A DNA stretch of 59,210 bases, from positions 1 to 59,210 of the forward strand of contig BJFT01000005.1 in assembly GCA_014190015.1 (NCBI GenBank). The letters are read 5' to 3'. The position numbers and the translations under genes are program-made. The first letter of the stretch is position 1; each line of letters opens with the position of its first letter. This document shows, one piece after another, positions 19,498 through 28,888 of this stretch. Origin of the DNA: Actinomycetes bacterium (GTDB lineage Bacteria > Actinomycetota > Actinomycetes > Nanopelagicales > Nanopelagicaceae). Below the pieces are notes generated by a model that saw only the letters and a program-made list of their open reading frames with translations, ran no database searches and was not told where the DNA came from.

Positions 19498-20856
19498 TTA
19501 GAACCTTTCGAAGTTTCGGAATAATTCCCAGTCAGTTACTGCTTTGCCGTAAGCGGCGATTTCAACACGAGCCATATTTGCATAGTGAGCTTGTACTTCT
19601 TCGCCGAAAGTTTCCTTTACCCACGCGCTCTTTTCCCAAAGATCAAGAGCTTCGTTCATAGTTGAAGGCACTCGTGGAGAATCTGAAACGTAGGCATTGC
19701 CTGTAAATGCTGGTTCTACCTTCATCTTCTTTGTGATCCCATCAAGGCCTGCAGCGATAATTCCTGCAACTGCCAAATAAGGGTTCACATCGCCACCAGG
19801 AATACGGTTTTCAAGACGTAAACCTGCTCCGCGACCTACAAGGCGGAACGCACATGTGCGGTTATCGCGTCCCCAACGAATAGCAGTTGGAGCAAAAGAT
19901 CCTGGCACGTAACGCTTGTATGAATTGATATTTGGTGCGAACAAAAGTGAAAGCTCACGCATGTGGGCGAGTTGGCCAGCGATGAATTGGCGACCAAGTT
20001 CTGACATGCCGTGCTCTTTATCTGATTCATCAGCCATCACTAATTCACCGTTTAGACCACGGAAAGATAAGTGAATATGTGAAGAGTTTCCTTCACGTTC
20101 ATTTGGCTTAGCCATAAATGTCAGCGCGTAACCTGCTTCTGCTGCGATCTCTTTGGCACCATTCTTGTAAATAACGTGTTGATCGCAATTTGAAAGAGCA
20201 TCTGAATACTTAAATGCAATTTCATGCTGGCCAAGGTTGCACTCGCCTTTGACTGATTCCACAGTCATGCCAGCAGCAGCCATACCAAGTCGAATTTCAC
20301 GCAGCAATGGTTCAATGCGAGATCCGCCCAGAATTGAATAATCAACGTTGTATTGATTTACAGGAGTTAGATCGCGGTAAGCCTTGTTCCAAGCTTCCTC
20401 GTATGAATCCTTGTAGACAACGAATTCAAGTTCGGTACCGCACATTGCTTGCATGCCAGCTTTTTCTAGATTAGCAATCTGCTTGCGAAGAATCTGGCGA
20501 GGAGATGCAACAACAGGGGAGTGATCGAGCCACTGCACATCTGCAAGCACTAGTGCTGCGCCTTCTTGCCATGGAATCAGTCTGAGTGTGTTGAAATCTG
20601 GTGCGAGTTCAAAGTCGCTATATCCACGTTCCCAGGATGACATTTCGTATCCCTGAACTGTGTTCATGTCCACATCGACTGCAAGAAGATAGTTACATCC
20701 TTCTGTGCCGTGTTTCAAAACTTCATTGAGAAAGTGATCTCCATGAATTCTTTTTCCTGTTAGTCGACCTTGCATGTCTGTCATAGCTACAACAACGGTG
20801 TCGATAGCACCTGATTGGATTGCAGCCGTTAACTCTTCAATTGATAGTGAACTCAT
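19498..20856 (-). CDS. Glutamine synthetase family ligase (gamma-glutamyl-amine type)
   Basis: This 452-residue protein has the glutamine synthetase fold: the metal-ligand region NEREGNSSHIHLSF (near residue 255) and the ATP/glutamate region PGSFAPTAIRWG...RIPGGDVNPYLA (near 313-355). It lacks the tyrosine adenylylation loop of GlnA-I, and its setting with an aldehyde dehydrogenase and APC permease matches PuuA or Streptomyces GlnA3/GlnA4, which attach glutamate to polyamines or ethanolamine. The substrate cannot be read from sequence. A strong terminator just upstream separates it from the permease, so it probably has its own promoter in about 30 bases. Confidence 0.88.
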   Translation of the reverse strand: MSSLSIEELTAAIQSGAIDTVVVAMTDMQGRLTGKRIHGDHFLNEVLKHGTEGCNYLLAVDVDMNTVQGYEMSSWERGYSDFELAPDFNTLRLIPWQEGAALVLADVQWLDHSPVVASPRQILRKQIANLEKAGMQAMCGTELEFVVYKDSYEEAWNKAYRDLTPVNQYNVDYSILGGSRIEPLLREIRLGMAAAGMTVESVKGECNLGQHEIAFKYSDALSNCDQHVIYKNGAKEIAAEAGYALTFMAKPNEREGNSSHIHLSFRGLNGELVMADESDKEHGMSELGRQFIAGQLAHMRELSLLFAPNINSYKRYVPGSFAPTAIRWGRDNRTCAFRLVGRGAGLRLENRIPGGDVNPYLAVAGIIAAGLDGITKKMKVEPAFTGNAYVSDSPRVPSTMNEALDLWEKSAWVKETFGEEVQAHYANMARVEIAAYGKAVTDWELFRNFERF

Positions 20857-20885
20857 AGCGGTGAGTATTCCACTTAAAGGGCAAA

Positions 20886-20928
20886 AAAAGAACTCCCTCT
20901 CATCATTGCGATGAGGGGGAGTTCTTTT
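20886..20928 (-). terminator. Rho-independent terminator after the APC permease gene
   Basis: A near-perfect 19-base-pair stem (20886-20904 with 20910-20928, one mismatch) with a five-base loop is followed on the minus strand by a T run (the A tract at 20883-20889 on the plus strand). It lies ten bases past the permease stop and ends that transcript before the ligase gene. Confidence 0.85.
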
Positions 20929-20937
20929 ATTTTTAGA

Positions 20938-22479
20938 TTAGATAGTGCTCTTAGGTCCTGTGAACCACTTCTTGACTGATAGGTGCCACCAGATCCATAG
21001 AAGTAGCATCGAGCCACCAACTAGCACAGGTGCGTAGTTGACGAACTTGATGTCGAATGAATCACTGGTTGGCCAACCCATTGGAGTCGTTGGCATGATG
21101 AAGTAAATACAGATGATCACAATTTCTGCAATCGCAATTGGAGCCATCCACTTGTACTTGCTACCAAGATTCCATGATCCTGTCTTGAACTTATCGCCCA
21201 TACGTAGACGTTGGTAAATTGGAACCAAGAACGCCAAGTACAAACCGATAACAGTTATTGAAGTAACTGCATAGAACGCAGTAGGTACAACGATTGGTGC
21301 ATCAGCTGAACCAATGTTTACTTCAACAAGTGCTGGCAAAGTAATTGCGAGAGCAACAACAGCGCATGCAAGAACAGCGTTCTTTGGAACCTTGTTCTTA
21401 TCTACTTTTGACCACAACTTAGATCCAGGAACCGCTCCGTCACGACTAAATGCGAACATCATTCGAGAAGCACTTGTAAGTGCTGATGTAGCACAGAACA
21501 TTTGACCGAAGCTTGCGATGAGTAGAACTACGCCTGCCCACTTAGCACTGAGTGCTTGAGCAAAGATAACGGCAACGCCGCCACCGCCTGCAGTAACTGC
21601 TTCTGCATCTTGAACTGCATAAAGGAATGCAAGTAGCAAGATCCATCCACCGATAGCTGAGTAGAAAATTGCCTGCCACAAACCACGAGCTGCTGAATGT
21701 TCAGCACCCTTTGTTTCTTCTGACATGTGTGCACATGCATCGAAACCTGTGATTGTGTACTGAGTTAGCAAGAAGCCAAGCGGAAGAACGTAGAACCAGA
21801 ATGTTGTTCCACTTGTTTCTCCGCCAGCTAGTCCTGCAGTGTTATTGACTCGCATTGAGAACATGTCATAAACAGACATGTGATTCTCAGGAAGAATAAC
21901 TAGTACGCCTACGATGAATGCAGCACCGAATACGTGCCACCATACTGAGATGTTATTTAATGTTGCCATCAAGTGACCGCTTCCGATATTGAGAGCGGCG
22001 ATAATTACTAGCAACACGATAAACATCACGAATACACGTTGTAATGAGTATCCCTCTGCCCACGATGGGCTCAATGATGAGAAGGAGAGATCAAAGAACG
22101 TCGCGCATCCGTAGGCAACTGATGCTACGCAACCAAATAGACCAAGCAGATTGAGCCAGCCTGTGTAAAAACCAACTTTGGCTCCACCCATTTTGGAAGC
22201 CCACCAGTAAATTCCACCTGATGTTGGCATCGCTGAAACGAGTTCTGACATACAAAAACCAATGATCAGAATAAATAGAGAAATAAGCGGCCAGCCAATT
22301 GAAATTGCAATTGGTCCGCCGTTATTCCAAGCCTGACCAAATGTTGTAAAGCAACCGGCCAAGATTGAAATGATTGAGAAAGAAATTGCGAAGTTTGAGA
22401 ATCCGCTCCATGAACGATCAAGCTCTTGCTTGTAACCAAGTTCAGCTAAGCGTTTTTCATCACTTTGTAAGTTTGACAA
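20938..22479 (-). CDS. APC family amino acid/amine permease
   Basis: This 513-residue membrane protein of the APC superfamily has 12 or more hydrophobic segments. The N-terminal WSGFSNFAISFSIISILAG and EL-x-SAMPTSGGIYWWAS segments are typical of the amino acid/choline (GABA permease) branch. It probably imports a polyamine, GABA or a related amine for the downstream ligase and dehydrogenases. The start is TTG, supported by a strong AGGAGG on the minus strand ending about eight bases before it. It is transcribed divergently from the class II amidotransferase gene and followed by a terminator. Confidence 0.9.
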   Translation of the reverse strand: MSNLQSDEKRLAELGYKQELDRSWSGFSNFAISFSIISILAGCFTTFGQAWNNGGPIAISIGWPLISLFILIIGFCMSELVSAMPTSGGIYWWASKMGGAKVGFYTGWLNLLGLFGCVASVAYGCATFFDLSFSSLSPSWAEGYSLQRVFVMFIVLLVIIAALNIGSGHLMATLNNISVWWHVFGAAFIVGVLVILPENHMSVYDMFSMRVNNTAGLAGGETSGTTFWFYVLPLGFLLTQYTITGFDACAHMSEETKGAEHSAARGLWQAIFYSAIGGWILLLAFLYAVQDAEAVTAGGGGVAVIFAQALSAKWAGVVLLIASFGQMFCATSALTSASRMMFAFSRDGAVPGSKLWSKVDKNKVPKNAVLACAVVALAITLPALVEVNIGSADAPIVVPTAFYAVTSITVIGLYLAFLVPIYQRLRMGDKFKTGSWNLGSKYKWMAPIAIAEIVIICIYFIMPTTPMGWPTSDSFDIKFVNYAPVLVGGSMLLLWIWWHLSVKKWFTGPKSTI

Positions 22480-22506
22480 CTCTTACGCCTCCTAAAGCCT
22501 CTTCAT

Positions 22507-22528
22507 ATTTAAGCCAGGCGGCTTAAAT
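22507..22528. promoter_or_regulatory. Palindromic operator candidate between divergent genes
   Basis: ATTTAAGCC, four bases, GGCTTAAAT forms a perfect inverted repeat with nine-base arms in the 132-base gap between the permease and the class II amidotransferase. A second, smaller repeat (GTACC-GA-GGTAC) lies at 22553-22564. There is no T run after either, so an operator is more likely than a terminator. No regulator gene is adjacent. Confidence 0.5.
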
Positions 22529-22611
22529 AAGGTGGTGCTGGTTCGGTGTGGGGTACCGAGGTACTCTTTCTACCTCATAGTGTGACCTGAGCGACAGGGG
22601 TTTGACGATAA

Positions 22612-23352
22612 ATGTGCCGACTTTTGGGTTACGTGTCGCAGGAGAAGCAGAGCTTTAATCAAGCCGTCGGGTCCGATTTCGCCGAGTTTGTGACCCTTTC
22701 CTCCGTCCATTGCGATGGATGGGGTGTTGCGACTATCGATCATGATCAAAGCGTTGCGCACGTTAGTCGCGCACCCGAGGCTGCCAGCAAGAGCGAAGAA
22801 TTTTCAAAGACTATTGCCGCATCAATTTCAGATGGCGCACTGCTTCATCTTCGGTGGGCTACCGCTGGTTTACCGGTAAGTGAAAACAACACACATCCAT
22901 TTGCGTATAAAGATATTTCATTTATTCATAATGGAGCGACGTATCCACCTGTCGCACTCGAGTCAGTTATATCTCCTGAATTGATTCCACTTATTCAAGG
23001 TGACACAGATAGCGAACGTTACTTCTATTTTGTTATTACAAAGATCAAAGAACTCGGATTTGTAGAAGGGTGCAAGGCTGCAGCGAATTACATTAGAAGT
23101 AATATTGATTATTCGAGTATAAACGCAATGATCATGAATGAAAAACAATGGGTCGTTGTTTGCGAGCACCATCCAGATCGTGCACCTGATTGGGCTCCAG
23201 CAGATTATTACGAGTTGAAGTACAAGGCTGATTCACACGGAGTACTAGTTGCATCCACCGGATGGAACCAACCAGGATGGACAGTGCTTCCTAATCATCA
23301 CATGCTGGTCATAGACCGAGCCACCTTTGCCGTACAGGTCTTACCTCTCTAA
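22612..23352 (+). CDS. Class II glutamine amidotransferase (EgtC-like)
   Basis: This 246-residue protein is of the N-terminal nucleophile class: Met is followed at once by Cys2 (MCRLLGYVSQ), then CDGWGVA, RWAT and the oxyanion segment HNG (SFIHNGATYP). EgtC, which removes glutamate from a gamma-glutamyl intermediate of ergothioneine, is the nearest named family, but no other egt gene is here. Its divergent placement beside a gamma-glutamyl-amine gene set makes it a candidate for the amide hydrolase that set requires. That role is inference. Confidence 0.8.
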   Translation: MCRLLGYVSQEKQSFNQAVGSDFAEFVTLSSVHCDGWGVATIDHDQSVAHVSRAPEAASKSEEFSKTIAASISDGALLHLRWATAGLPVSENNTHPFAYKDISFIHNGATYPPVALESVISPELIPLIQGDTDSERYFYFVITKIKELGFVEGCKAAANYIRSNIDYSSINAMIMNEKQWVVVCEHHPDRAPDWAPADYYELKYKADSHGVLVASTGWNQPGWTVLPNHHMLVIDRATFAVQVLPL

Positions 23353-23376
23353 TAACTAGTAATAGCGAACTAGCAT

Positions 23377-23382
23377 TAGGAT
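23377..23382 (+). promoter_or_regulatory. Probable -10 element for leaderless miaB mRNA
   Basis: TAGGAT is followed by six bases and the miaB ATG at 23389. No Shine-Dalgarno site is present in the gap. Confidence 0.5.
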
Positions 23383-23388
23383 TGGCGC

Positions 23389-24810
23389 ATGGAGCGCACA
23401 TATTCTGTAGAAACCTACGGATGTCAGATGAATGTTCACGACTCCGAACGTATTGCAGGTTTGTTAGATGATGCGGGTTACGTACCAGTTACAGAAGGCG
23501 AACAAGCAGACATAGTTGTTTTCAATACGTGCGCAGTTCGCGAGAATGCTGACAACAAACTTTATGGAAATTTGAGCTTCTTAGCCCCAATAAAAAAATT
23601 GAATCCCGGTATGCAAATTGCAGTTGGTGGGTGTCTGGCACAAAAAGATCAATCAATAATCTTAAAGAGAGCACCATATGTTGATGTTGTCTTTGGAACT
23701 CATAATGTTGGTTCACTTCCTGCCTTACTAGAACGCGCAAGAATTGAAGAAGAAGCTCAAATTGAAATTAAGGAAGCACTAGAACACTTTCCATCGACTC
23801 TGCCCGCCCGCCGTTTATCAGCCTTTTCTGCGTGGGTTTCGGTCTCAGTTGGCTGCAACAACACTTGCACTTTTTGCATAGTTCCAACGCTACGTGGAAT
23901 CGAAAAGGACCGAAGCGAAGAAGACATTTTGCGTGAGATTCGCGCTCTAGTCGCGCAAGGCGTTATCGAGATTACCCTGCTTGGACAAAACGTAAATGCA
24001 TATGGAGTCGATTTTGGCGACAGACAAGCATTCGCAAAGTTACTCCGCAAATGTGGAGATGTTGATGGCCTTGAGCGGGTCCGATTCATGTCTCCACACC
24101 CACGTGATTTCACAGATGATGTCATCGAAGCAATGGCAGAAACTCACAACGTTATGCCGCATCTTCATATGCCATTGCAATCCGGATCGGATCGAATATT
24201 GCAGAGCATGCGCCGTTCATACAGAAGTGATCGTTATTTAAAGATTCTTGAAAATGTTCGTAGCGCTATTCCACATGCATCAATTACGACTGACATCATC
24301 GTTGGTTTTCCAGGTGAAAGCGAAGAAGATTTCCAAGCGACATTAGATTTGTGCACAGAAGCGCAGTTTGCTGCCGCATACACATATCAATATTCAATTC
24401 GTCCGGGAACTCCCGCGGCCACTATGCCTGATCAAATTTCAGCTGCCGTGGTTGGCGAGAGATACACGCGATTACACGAACATCAACAACTAATTTCTTT
24501 AGGTGTAAATAGGAAAGCAATTGGAAAAAAGATGCGCGTCTTAGTTGGAGAATATGAAGGCCGACGTGACGCTCGAGAGTCTCGACTTACTGGAAAGAGT
24601 GAAGATTTCCGATTGGTCCACTTTGCGGATTCGAGTAATGCTCGTGCAGGTGATTTTGTTGATGTTCAAATAACAGATGCATCAGCTCACTATTTAATTG
24701 GTGAAGAGCTACAAACAATTGCAACTCGCGGGGGAGATGCACACGAATTACGAACAGTTGAGAAGAAATCTTCCGGAGTTTCACTCGGAATCCCAACAGT
24801 GCGGGCATGA
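23389..24810 (+). CDS. miaB: tRNA-2-methylthio-N6-dimethylallyladenosine synthase MiaB
   Basis: MiaB is a radical-SAM enzyme that adds a methylthio group to i6A37 in tRNA. Three N-terminal Cys for the auxiliary cluster are visible ([21 protein letters not shown]), and the radical-SAM triad CNNTCTFC begins near residue 155. A TRAM domain lies at the C-terminus (about residues 375-445). Its 473-residue length is normal. The stop overlaps miaA by four bases; MiaA makes the substrate i6A37, so the two act in sequence. Confidence 0.95.
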   Translation: MERTYSVETYGCQMNVHDSERIAGLLDDAGYVPVTEGEQADIVVFNTCAVRENADNKLYGNLSFLAPIKKLNPGMQIAVGGCLAQKDQSIILKRAPYVDVVFGTHNVGSLPALLERARIEEEAQIEIKEALEHFPSTLPARRLSAFSAWVSVSVGCNNTCTFCIVPTLRGIEKDRSEEDILREIRALVAQGVIEITLLGQNVNAYGVDFGDRQAFAKLLRKCGDVDGLERVRFMSPHPRDFTDDVIEAMAETHNVMPHLHMPLQSGSDRILQSMRRSYRSDRYLKILENVRSAIPHASITTDIIVGFPGESEEDFQATLDLCTEAQFAAAYTYQYSIRPGTPAATMPDQISAAVVGERYTRLHEHQQLISLGVNRKAIGKKMRVLVGEYEGRRDARESRLTGKSEDFRLVHFADSSNARAGDFVDVQITDASAHYLIGEELQTIATRGGDAHELRTVEKKSSGVSLGIPTVRA

Positions 24811-25700
24811 AACTCGTAGTTATTGCTGGCGCCACCGCCACAGGGAAAAGCGCTTTGAGCGTTGCTCTGGCCGAAGCAATCGGAGCCGAAATAATCAATG
24901 CTGACTCGATGCAGGTGTACCGAGGAATGGATATTGGTACCGCAAAGATAACTCTCGAGGAACGTCATGGCATTGCACACCATATGCTCGATGTATTAGA
25001 TGTTAATCAGGATTCAACAGTTGCTTGGTATCAAAGTGCTGCGCGAGAAGCGATTGATGAAATACATACACGCGGAAAAAGCGTTGTCATGGTGGGCGGT
25101 ACTGGTTTATATATCAAAGCGGCAATAGATGAATTAAATTTCCCAGATACAGATCCAATGGTGAGGCATACATTAAATAAGGAAGCCGAAGAACTCGGAA
25201 TAGATGAGATGTTCGCGAGACTAGAAAAATTAGATCCAGCAGCAGCTCTGGCTATAGATCGAGCAAACTTGCGAAGAATTATTCGCGCCCTCGAAGTTAT
25301 TGAGATAACTGGTAAACCATTTACTGCCAATTTACCCAGAGAAGAGAGTGTTAGATATCCGCACGCCAGACAATTTGGGTTAGTTATGGATAGAGAATTG
25401 CTCTCTGAAAGAATTGATGAACGCGTTACTACAATGTTTGATCAAGGTTTGGTCGCAGAAGTTCAGCAACTAATGAATGCAGGATTACTAGAAGGTCGCA
25501 CAGCTCAAAGGGCTTTGGGGTACGCGCAAGTTCTCTCTCATCTGCAAGGTGAGATCTCTTTGGATGCAGCAATTGAAGAAACTAAACGAGCGACGCGCCA
25601 ATATGCCAGACGACAGGAAACCTGGTTCTCACGAGATGCTCGAATTAAGTGGATTTCACCTCGGCAGCCGCGTCTAGAAAGTATTTTGGAATCCCTGTAA
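24807..25700 (+). CDS. miaA: tRNA dimethylallyltransferase MiaA
   Basis: MiaA transfers a dimethylallyl group to A37 of tRNAs that read codons starting with U. The P-loop [14 protein letters not shown] starts near residue 7. [17 protein letters not shown] and [12 protein letters not shown] are family signatures, as is RALGYAQ near the C-terminus. At 297 residues it is full length. The prenyl donor comes from the MEP pathway, whose first enzyme, Dxs, is also in the window. Confidence 0.95.
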   Translation: MKLVVIAGATATGKSALSVALAEAIGAEIINADSMQVYRGMDIGTAKITLEERHGIAHHMLDVLDVNQDSTVAWYQSAAREAIDEIHTRGKSVVMVGGTGLYIKAAIDELNFPDTDPMVRHTLNKEAEELGIDEMFARLEKLDPAAALAIDRANLRRIIRALEVIEITGKPFTANLPREESVRYPHARQFGLVMDRELLSERIDERVTTMFDQGLVAEVQQLMNAGLLEGRTAQRALGYAQVLSHLQGEISLDAAIEETKRATRQYARRQETWFSRDARIKWISPRQPRLESILESL

Positions 25701-25729
25701 CGATAAAGAACTACTAAACTAACTCTTAT

Positions 25730-26539
25730 ATGAATACTACAAAGTCGATTCCAGCAACGTATGGGCACGGCACTCATAATGACTTTGTAATTATTTTTGA
25801 TCCAGATGATCAGCAATCCGTGACTACTGCTCAAACGCAAGCAATCTGTAACAGACAAACTGGTATTGGCGCTGATGGACTTATTCGCATCCTTAAGCGC
25901 GAGGGTAAATGGTTTATGGATTACAGAAATTCAGATGGCTCTCTTGCTGAAATGTGCGGCAACGGTATTCGAGTTATGGCTAAGTACTTAGTGGTTCATG
26001 GCCACCAAGGCGAAGGCATATTTGCAATAAACACTCGAGATGGAATCAAACACCTGCGCGTTCCAGCTGAAGGAGACATCTCCGTCAATATGGGCAAAGT
26101 TCAAGACGAGTCTGAAGAGATTACTGCTTCGCAAAATGGTCATATTTGGAATGGTTTTAACATCAGCATAGGAAATCCGCATGCAGTTGTTTTTGTTGAA
26201 GATTTGAATTTAGTTGGCGAACTAACGGATGCCCCAATCGTTCGCCCGAAAGAGAGTTATCCAGAAGGCGTTAACGTCGAGTTCGTGGAATTCATAAGTG
26301 ATTCAGAGTTAAAGATGCGAGTTTTTGAACGCGGAAGTGGCGAAACTCAATCATGCGGAACAGGAACTTGCGCTGTTGCGCTAGCTGCAACGTTAAAGAA
26401 AAACAAAAGCCTTCCCGCGAAATGGGTTATTTACCCACCAGGTGGTCGTCTTGAGGTAGATATTGATGGACATTCAAATGCAACCCTCATAGGTCCAGCT
26501 GAATTAGTGAGAGATGTAGATTTGGCTAAGTTCTTTTAA
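25730..26539 (+). CDS. dapF: Diaminopimelate epimerase
   Basis: DapF converts LL- to meso-diaminopimelate for lysine and peptidoglycan. The cofactor-free racemase uses two cysteines, both present: EMCGNGIRVMAKYL (near residue 75) and QSCGTGTCAVAL (near 208). The length of 269 is typical. A TAAACT hexamer at 25715-25720 may be a -10 element, but it lies nine bases before the ATG, so a very short leader is possible. hflX begins immediately after the stop. Confidence 0.94.
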   Translation: MNTTKSIPATYGHGTHNDFVIIFDPDDQQSVTTAQTQAICNRQTGIGADGLIRILKREGKWFMDYRNSDGSLAEMCGNGIRVMAKYLVVHGHQGEGIFAINTRDGIKHLRVPAEGDISVNMGKVQDESEEITASQNGHIWNGFNISIGNPHAVVFVEDLNLVGELTDAPIVRPKESYPEGVNVEFVEFISDSELKMRVFERGSGETQSCGTGTCAVALAATLKKNKSLPAKWVIYPPGGRLEVDIDGHSNATLIGPAELVRDVDLAKFF

Positions 26540-28009
26540 ATGAGCAAAGAACTGCCAATTGATAGAAGTGAAGGATCTTTTGAAGCACTTTTGCGTGAGA
26601 GTGCGCGCATAACAGCTGATTACGATGCAGATGAGCAAGATTTAGAGACGTCTTCACAATCTGAGATTTCAGATCGCGCGGCGTTGCGAAGAGTTAAAGG
26701 TTTTTCAACCCAGCTACAAGATATTTCAGATGCTGAGTATCGCGAACTTCAATTAGAGAGAGTTATTTTAATTGGAGTGTGGACTGAGGGTACAGCAGAG
26801 ATGGCTGAAAATTCCCTCGATGAATTAAAAGCTTTGGCGCAAACTGCTGGCTCTGAAGTACTAGATGGATTCATTCAGCGGCGCGACAAGCCAGATCCTG
26901 CTACTTATATCGGCTCGGGAAAAGTGGAAGAACTTCGAAACGTGGTCGCATCCAGTGGTGCAGACACAGTCATTTGCGACGGAGAACTTTCGCCATCGCA
27001 GTTACAACAACTTGAAGCAAAACTTAAGGTTAAAGTTGTTGATCGCACCGCGCTGATTCTCGATATTTTTGCACAGCATGCAAAGAGCAAAGAAGGAAAA
27101 GCCCAGGTTGAATTAGCTCAGATTTCATATTTGCTGCCACGTTTGCGTGGATGGGGTGAATCTCTCTCTCGCCAAGTTGGTGGTCGTGCAGCTGGCGGTG
27201 CTGGTATTGGTGGTCGTGGTCCAGGTGAAACGAAGATTGAAACAGATCGCAGACGTATCCGTGACAAGATGGCAAAACTTCGCCGAGAGATAGCCGAGAT
27301 GAAGATATCTCGCGACACAAAACGTCAAGAACGTAGACGAAACAACATCGCATCAGTTGCAATCGCTGGTTATACAAATGCTGGAAAATCTTCGCTTCTC
27401 AATAAGTTAACTGGTGCTGGTGTATTGGTTCAAAATGCACTCTTTGCAACCCTTGATCCAACTGTGCGCAAAACCCACACCGCAGATGGACGTATTTACA
27501 CACTGACCGACACAGTTGGATTTGTTCGTCATCTGCCCCATCAATTAGTGGATGCATTTAAGTCAACGCTTGAAGAAGTATCTGATGCCGATGTCATCGT
27601 TCACGTAGTAGATGGTTCACATGCTGATCCATTCGAACAGATTCGTGCAGTACGGACGGTTTTTAACGAAATTGGCGCGCAAGAAGTTCCTGAGATTATT
27701 GCGATTAACAAGGCAGATGTTGCAGATCAAGAAGTGCTCATGGAAATTTTGCGCAAAGAACCAAATAGCTATGCAATTTCAGTTAAGACTGGCTTCGGCA
27801 TTGATGCGCTCATTCACGCAATTGAAAAAACATTACCGAGACCAAAAATTGAAATCGATGTTGTTATTCCGTATAACCGTGGTGATCTCATTAGTTCCAT
27901 TCACGAAAGTGGCGAAATTTTGAGCGAAGAGTATGTAGCCGAAGGAACTGCCATCCATGCACGAGTTGACGGGGGATTAGCCCGTCAGATTCAAAGGATG
28001 CAGGAATAA
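26540..28009 (+). CDS. hflX: GTPase HflX
   Basis: HflX is a ribosome-associated GTPase that splits stalled or hibernating 70S ribosomes during stress. The 489-residue protein has an N-terminal HflX domain (about 70-265) ending in a glycine-rich loop GGRGPGETKIETDRRRI, then a G domain: G1 GYTNAGKSSLLNKL near 276, DTVGFVRHLP near 317 and NKAD near 390. The first 65 residues are an acidic extension. The ATG directly follows the dapF stop. The miaB-miaA-dapF-hflX order is usual in Actinobacteria. Confidence 0.94.
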   Translation: MSKELPIDRSEGSFEALLRESARITADYDADEQDLETSSQSEISDRAALRRVKGFSTQLQDISDAEYRELQLERVILIGVWTEGTAEMAENSLDELKALAQTAGSEVLDGFIQRRDKPDPATYIGSGKVEELRNVVASSGADTVICDGELSPSQLQQLEAKLKVKVVDRTALILDIFAQHAKSKEGKAQVELAQISYLLPRLRGWGESLSRQVGGRAAGGAGIGGRGPGETKIETDRRRIRDKMAKLRREIAEMKISRDTKRQERRRNNIASVAIAGYTNAGKSSLLNKLTGAGVLVQNALFATLDPTVRKTHTADGRIYTLTDTVGFVRHLPHQLVDAFKSTLEEVSDADVIVHVVDGSHADPFEQIRAVRTVFNEIGAQEVPEIIAINKADVADQEVLMEILRKEPNSYAISVKTGFGIDALIHAIEKTLPRPKIEIDVVIPYNRGDLISSIHESGEILSEEYVAEGTAIHARVDGGLARQIQRMQE

Positions 28010-28112
28010 ATCCCTTTCTTGGCGTGTTGTAACAGGCAGTAACCCCTGAAATAGGCGATTATGCGCCCGTTCAGTAAATAACCGACGAGTTTAGTGAAGG
28101 TAGGTGAGAGCA

Positions 28113-28409
28113 GTGGCAACGGATTACGACACCCCCAGAAAGACCGATGAAGAACTCCATGAAGAGTCGTTAGAAGAGTTAAAAGCGAAGCGAGTAGATG
28201 CTCAATCCGGCCAGATCGATGTGGATGAAGCAGAAGCTGCTGAAAACCTAGAACTCCCTGGTGCAGATTTATCTGGTGAAGAACTTGCAGTGCGTGTTGT
28301 TCCAAAGCAAGTAGATGAGTTCACATGCTCACGTTGTTTCTTGGTACACCACATCACCCAGCTTTCAAAGGGTGAAGGCGCAAAAGCAGTATGTAAAGAG
28401 TGCGCTTAA
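28113..28409 (+). CDS. DUF4193 family protein
   Basis: This is a 98-residue actinobacterial protein. The start MATDYDTPRKTDEELHEESL, the middle DVDEAEAAENLELPGADLSG and the Cys pairs CSRC and CKEC in the last 30 residues match DUF4193 closely. The two pairs suggest a zinc ribbon. Function is unknown. The GTG at 28113 gives the family's usual N-terminus; the GTG at 28104 would add three residues. The stop codon shares a TTAA with the convergent DUF3093 gene. Confidence 0.9.
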   Translation: MATDYDTPRKTDEELHEESLEELKAKRVDAQSGQIDVDEAEAAENLELPGADLSGEELAVRVVPKQVDEFTCSRCFLVHHITQLSKGEGAKAVCKECA

Positions 28410-28843
28410 CCAATCGCTTTTGCTAATTCATCTCCACGTTTGGATGAAATTAGCCAATATGGCGTGGAATCTCTCGAGTCTTTTACTCTTACTAAAACTC
28501 CGCGCGGACTCCAAAATCTAATTGCTAAGAAGGCCGATGGATCAGCATCTCGACCGCGGGCATAACGCATTTCCTGTATGTCTAGGACTTTTACTTCACC
28601 AAGATACTTATGCTCTATGTGAGCTGCATTGATTCGCACTTCATTCTCATCAATCTCAATAACCATGCGCGAACGCACTGCTATGTAAATCAATACACAC
28701 GTAAGAATTATCTGACACCAAAGCGCTGGTGTATTTCCAATGGCTGCCCAAAGCGAGATGCTAATTGAGGAGAATAGGAAGTAGATGAAGGCCAAAAGCC
28801 AGATGGGAGGGGCAATAACTTCGCGAAATCGCACGGGAGTCAC
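28406..28843 (-). CDS. DUF3093 family membrane protein
   Basis: This 145-residue protein has two adjacent hydrophobic segments near the N-terminus (about residues 12-35 and 40-57), then a soluble beta-rich part. It matches the DUF3093 family, which sits next to dut and DUF4193 in mycobacteria as here. The role is unknown; the layout suggests a small membrane-anchored protein with a cytoplasmic PH-like domain. The start is GTG. Confidence 0.82.
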   Translation of the reverse strand: MTPVRFREVIAPPIWLLAFIYFLFSSISISLWAAIGNTPALWCQIILTCVLIYIAVRSRMVIEIDENEVRINAAHIEHKYLGEVKVLDIQEMRYARGRDADPSAFLAIRFWSPRGVLVRVKDSRDSTPYWLISSKRGDELAKAIG

Positions 28844-28876
28844 GCTACCTCATTAAGTATTAACTCGCTTCGGCAG

Positions 28877-28882
28877 TAAACT
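28877..28882 (+). promoter_or_regulatory. Probable -10 element for leaderless thioesterase mRNA
   Basis: TAAACT is followed by six bases and the ATG at 28889, in a 45-base divergent gap with no Shine-Dalgarno site. Confidence 0.5.
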
Positions 28883-28888
28883 AAATGC

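Noticed and set aside
22612-23352. Firm assignment as EgtC
   Set aside because: No egtB, egtD or egtA is nearby, and many class II amidotransferases share the MCRLLGY start, so only an EgtC-like label is justified.
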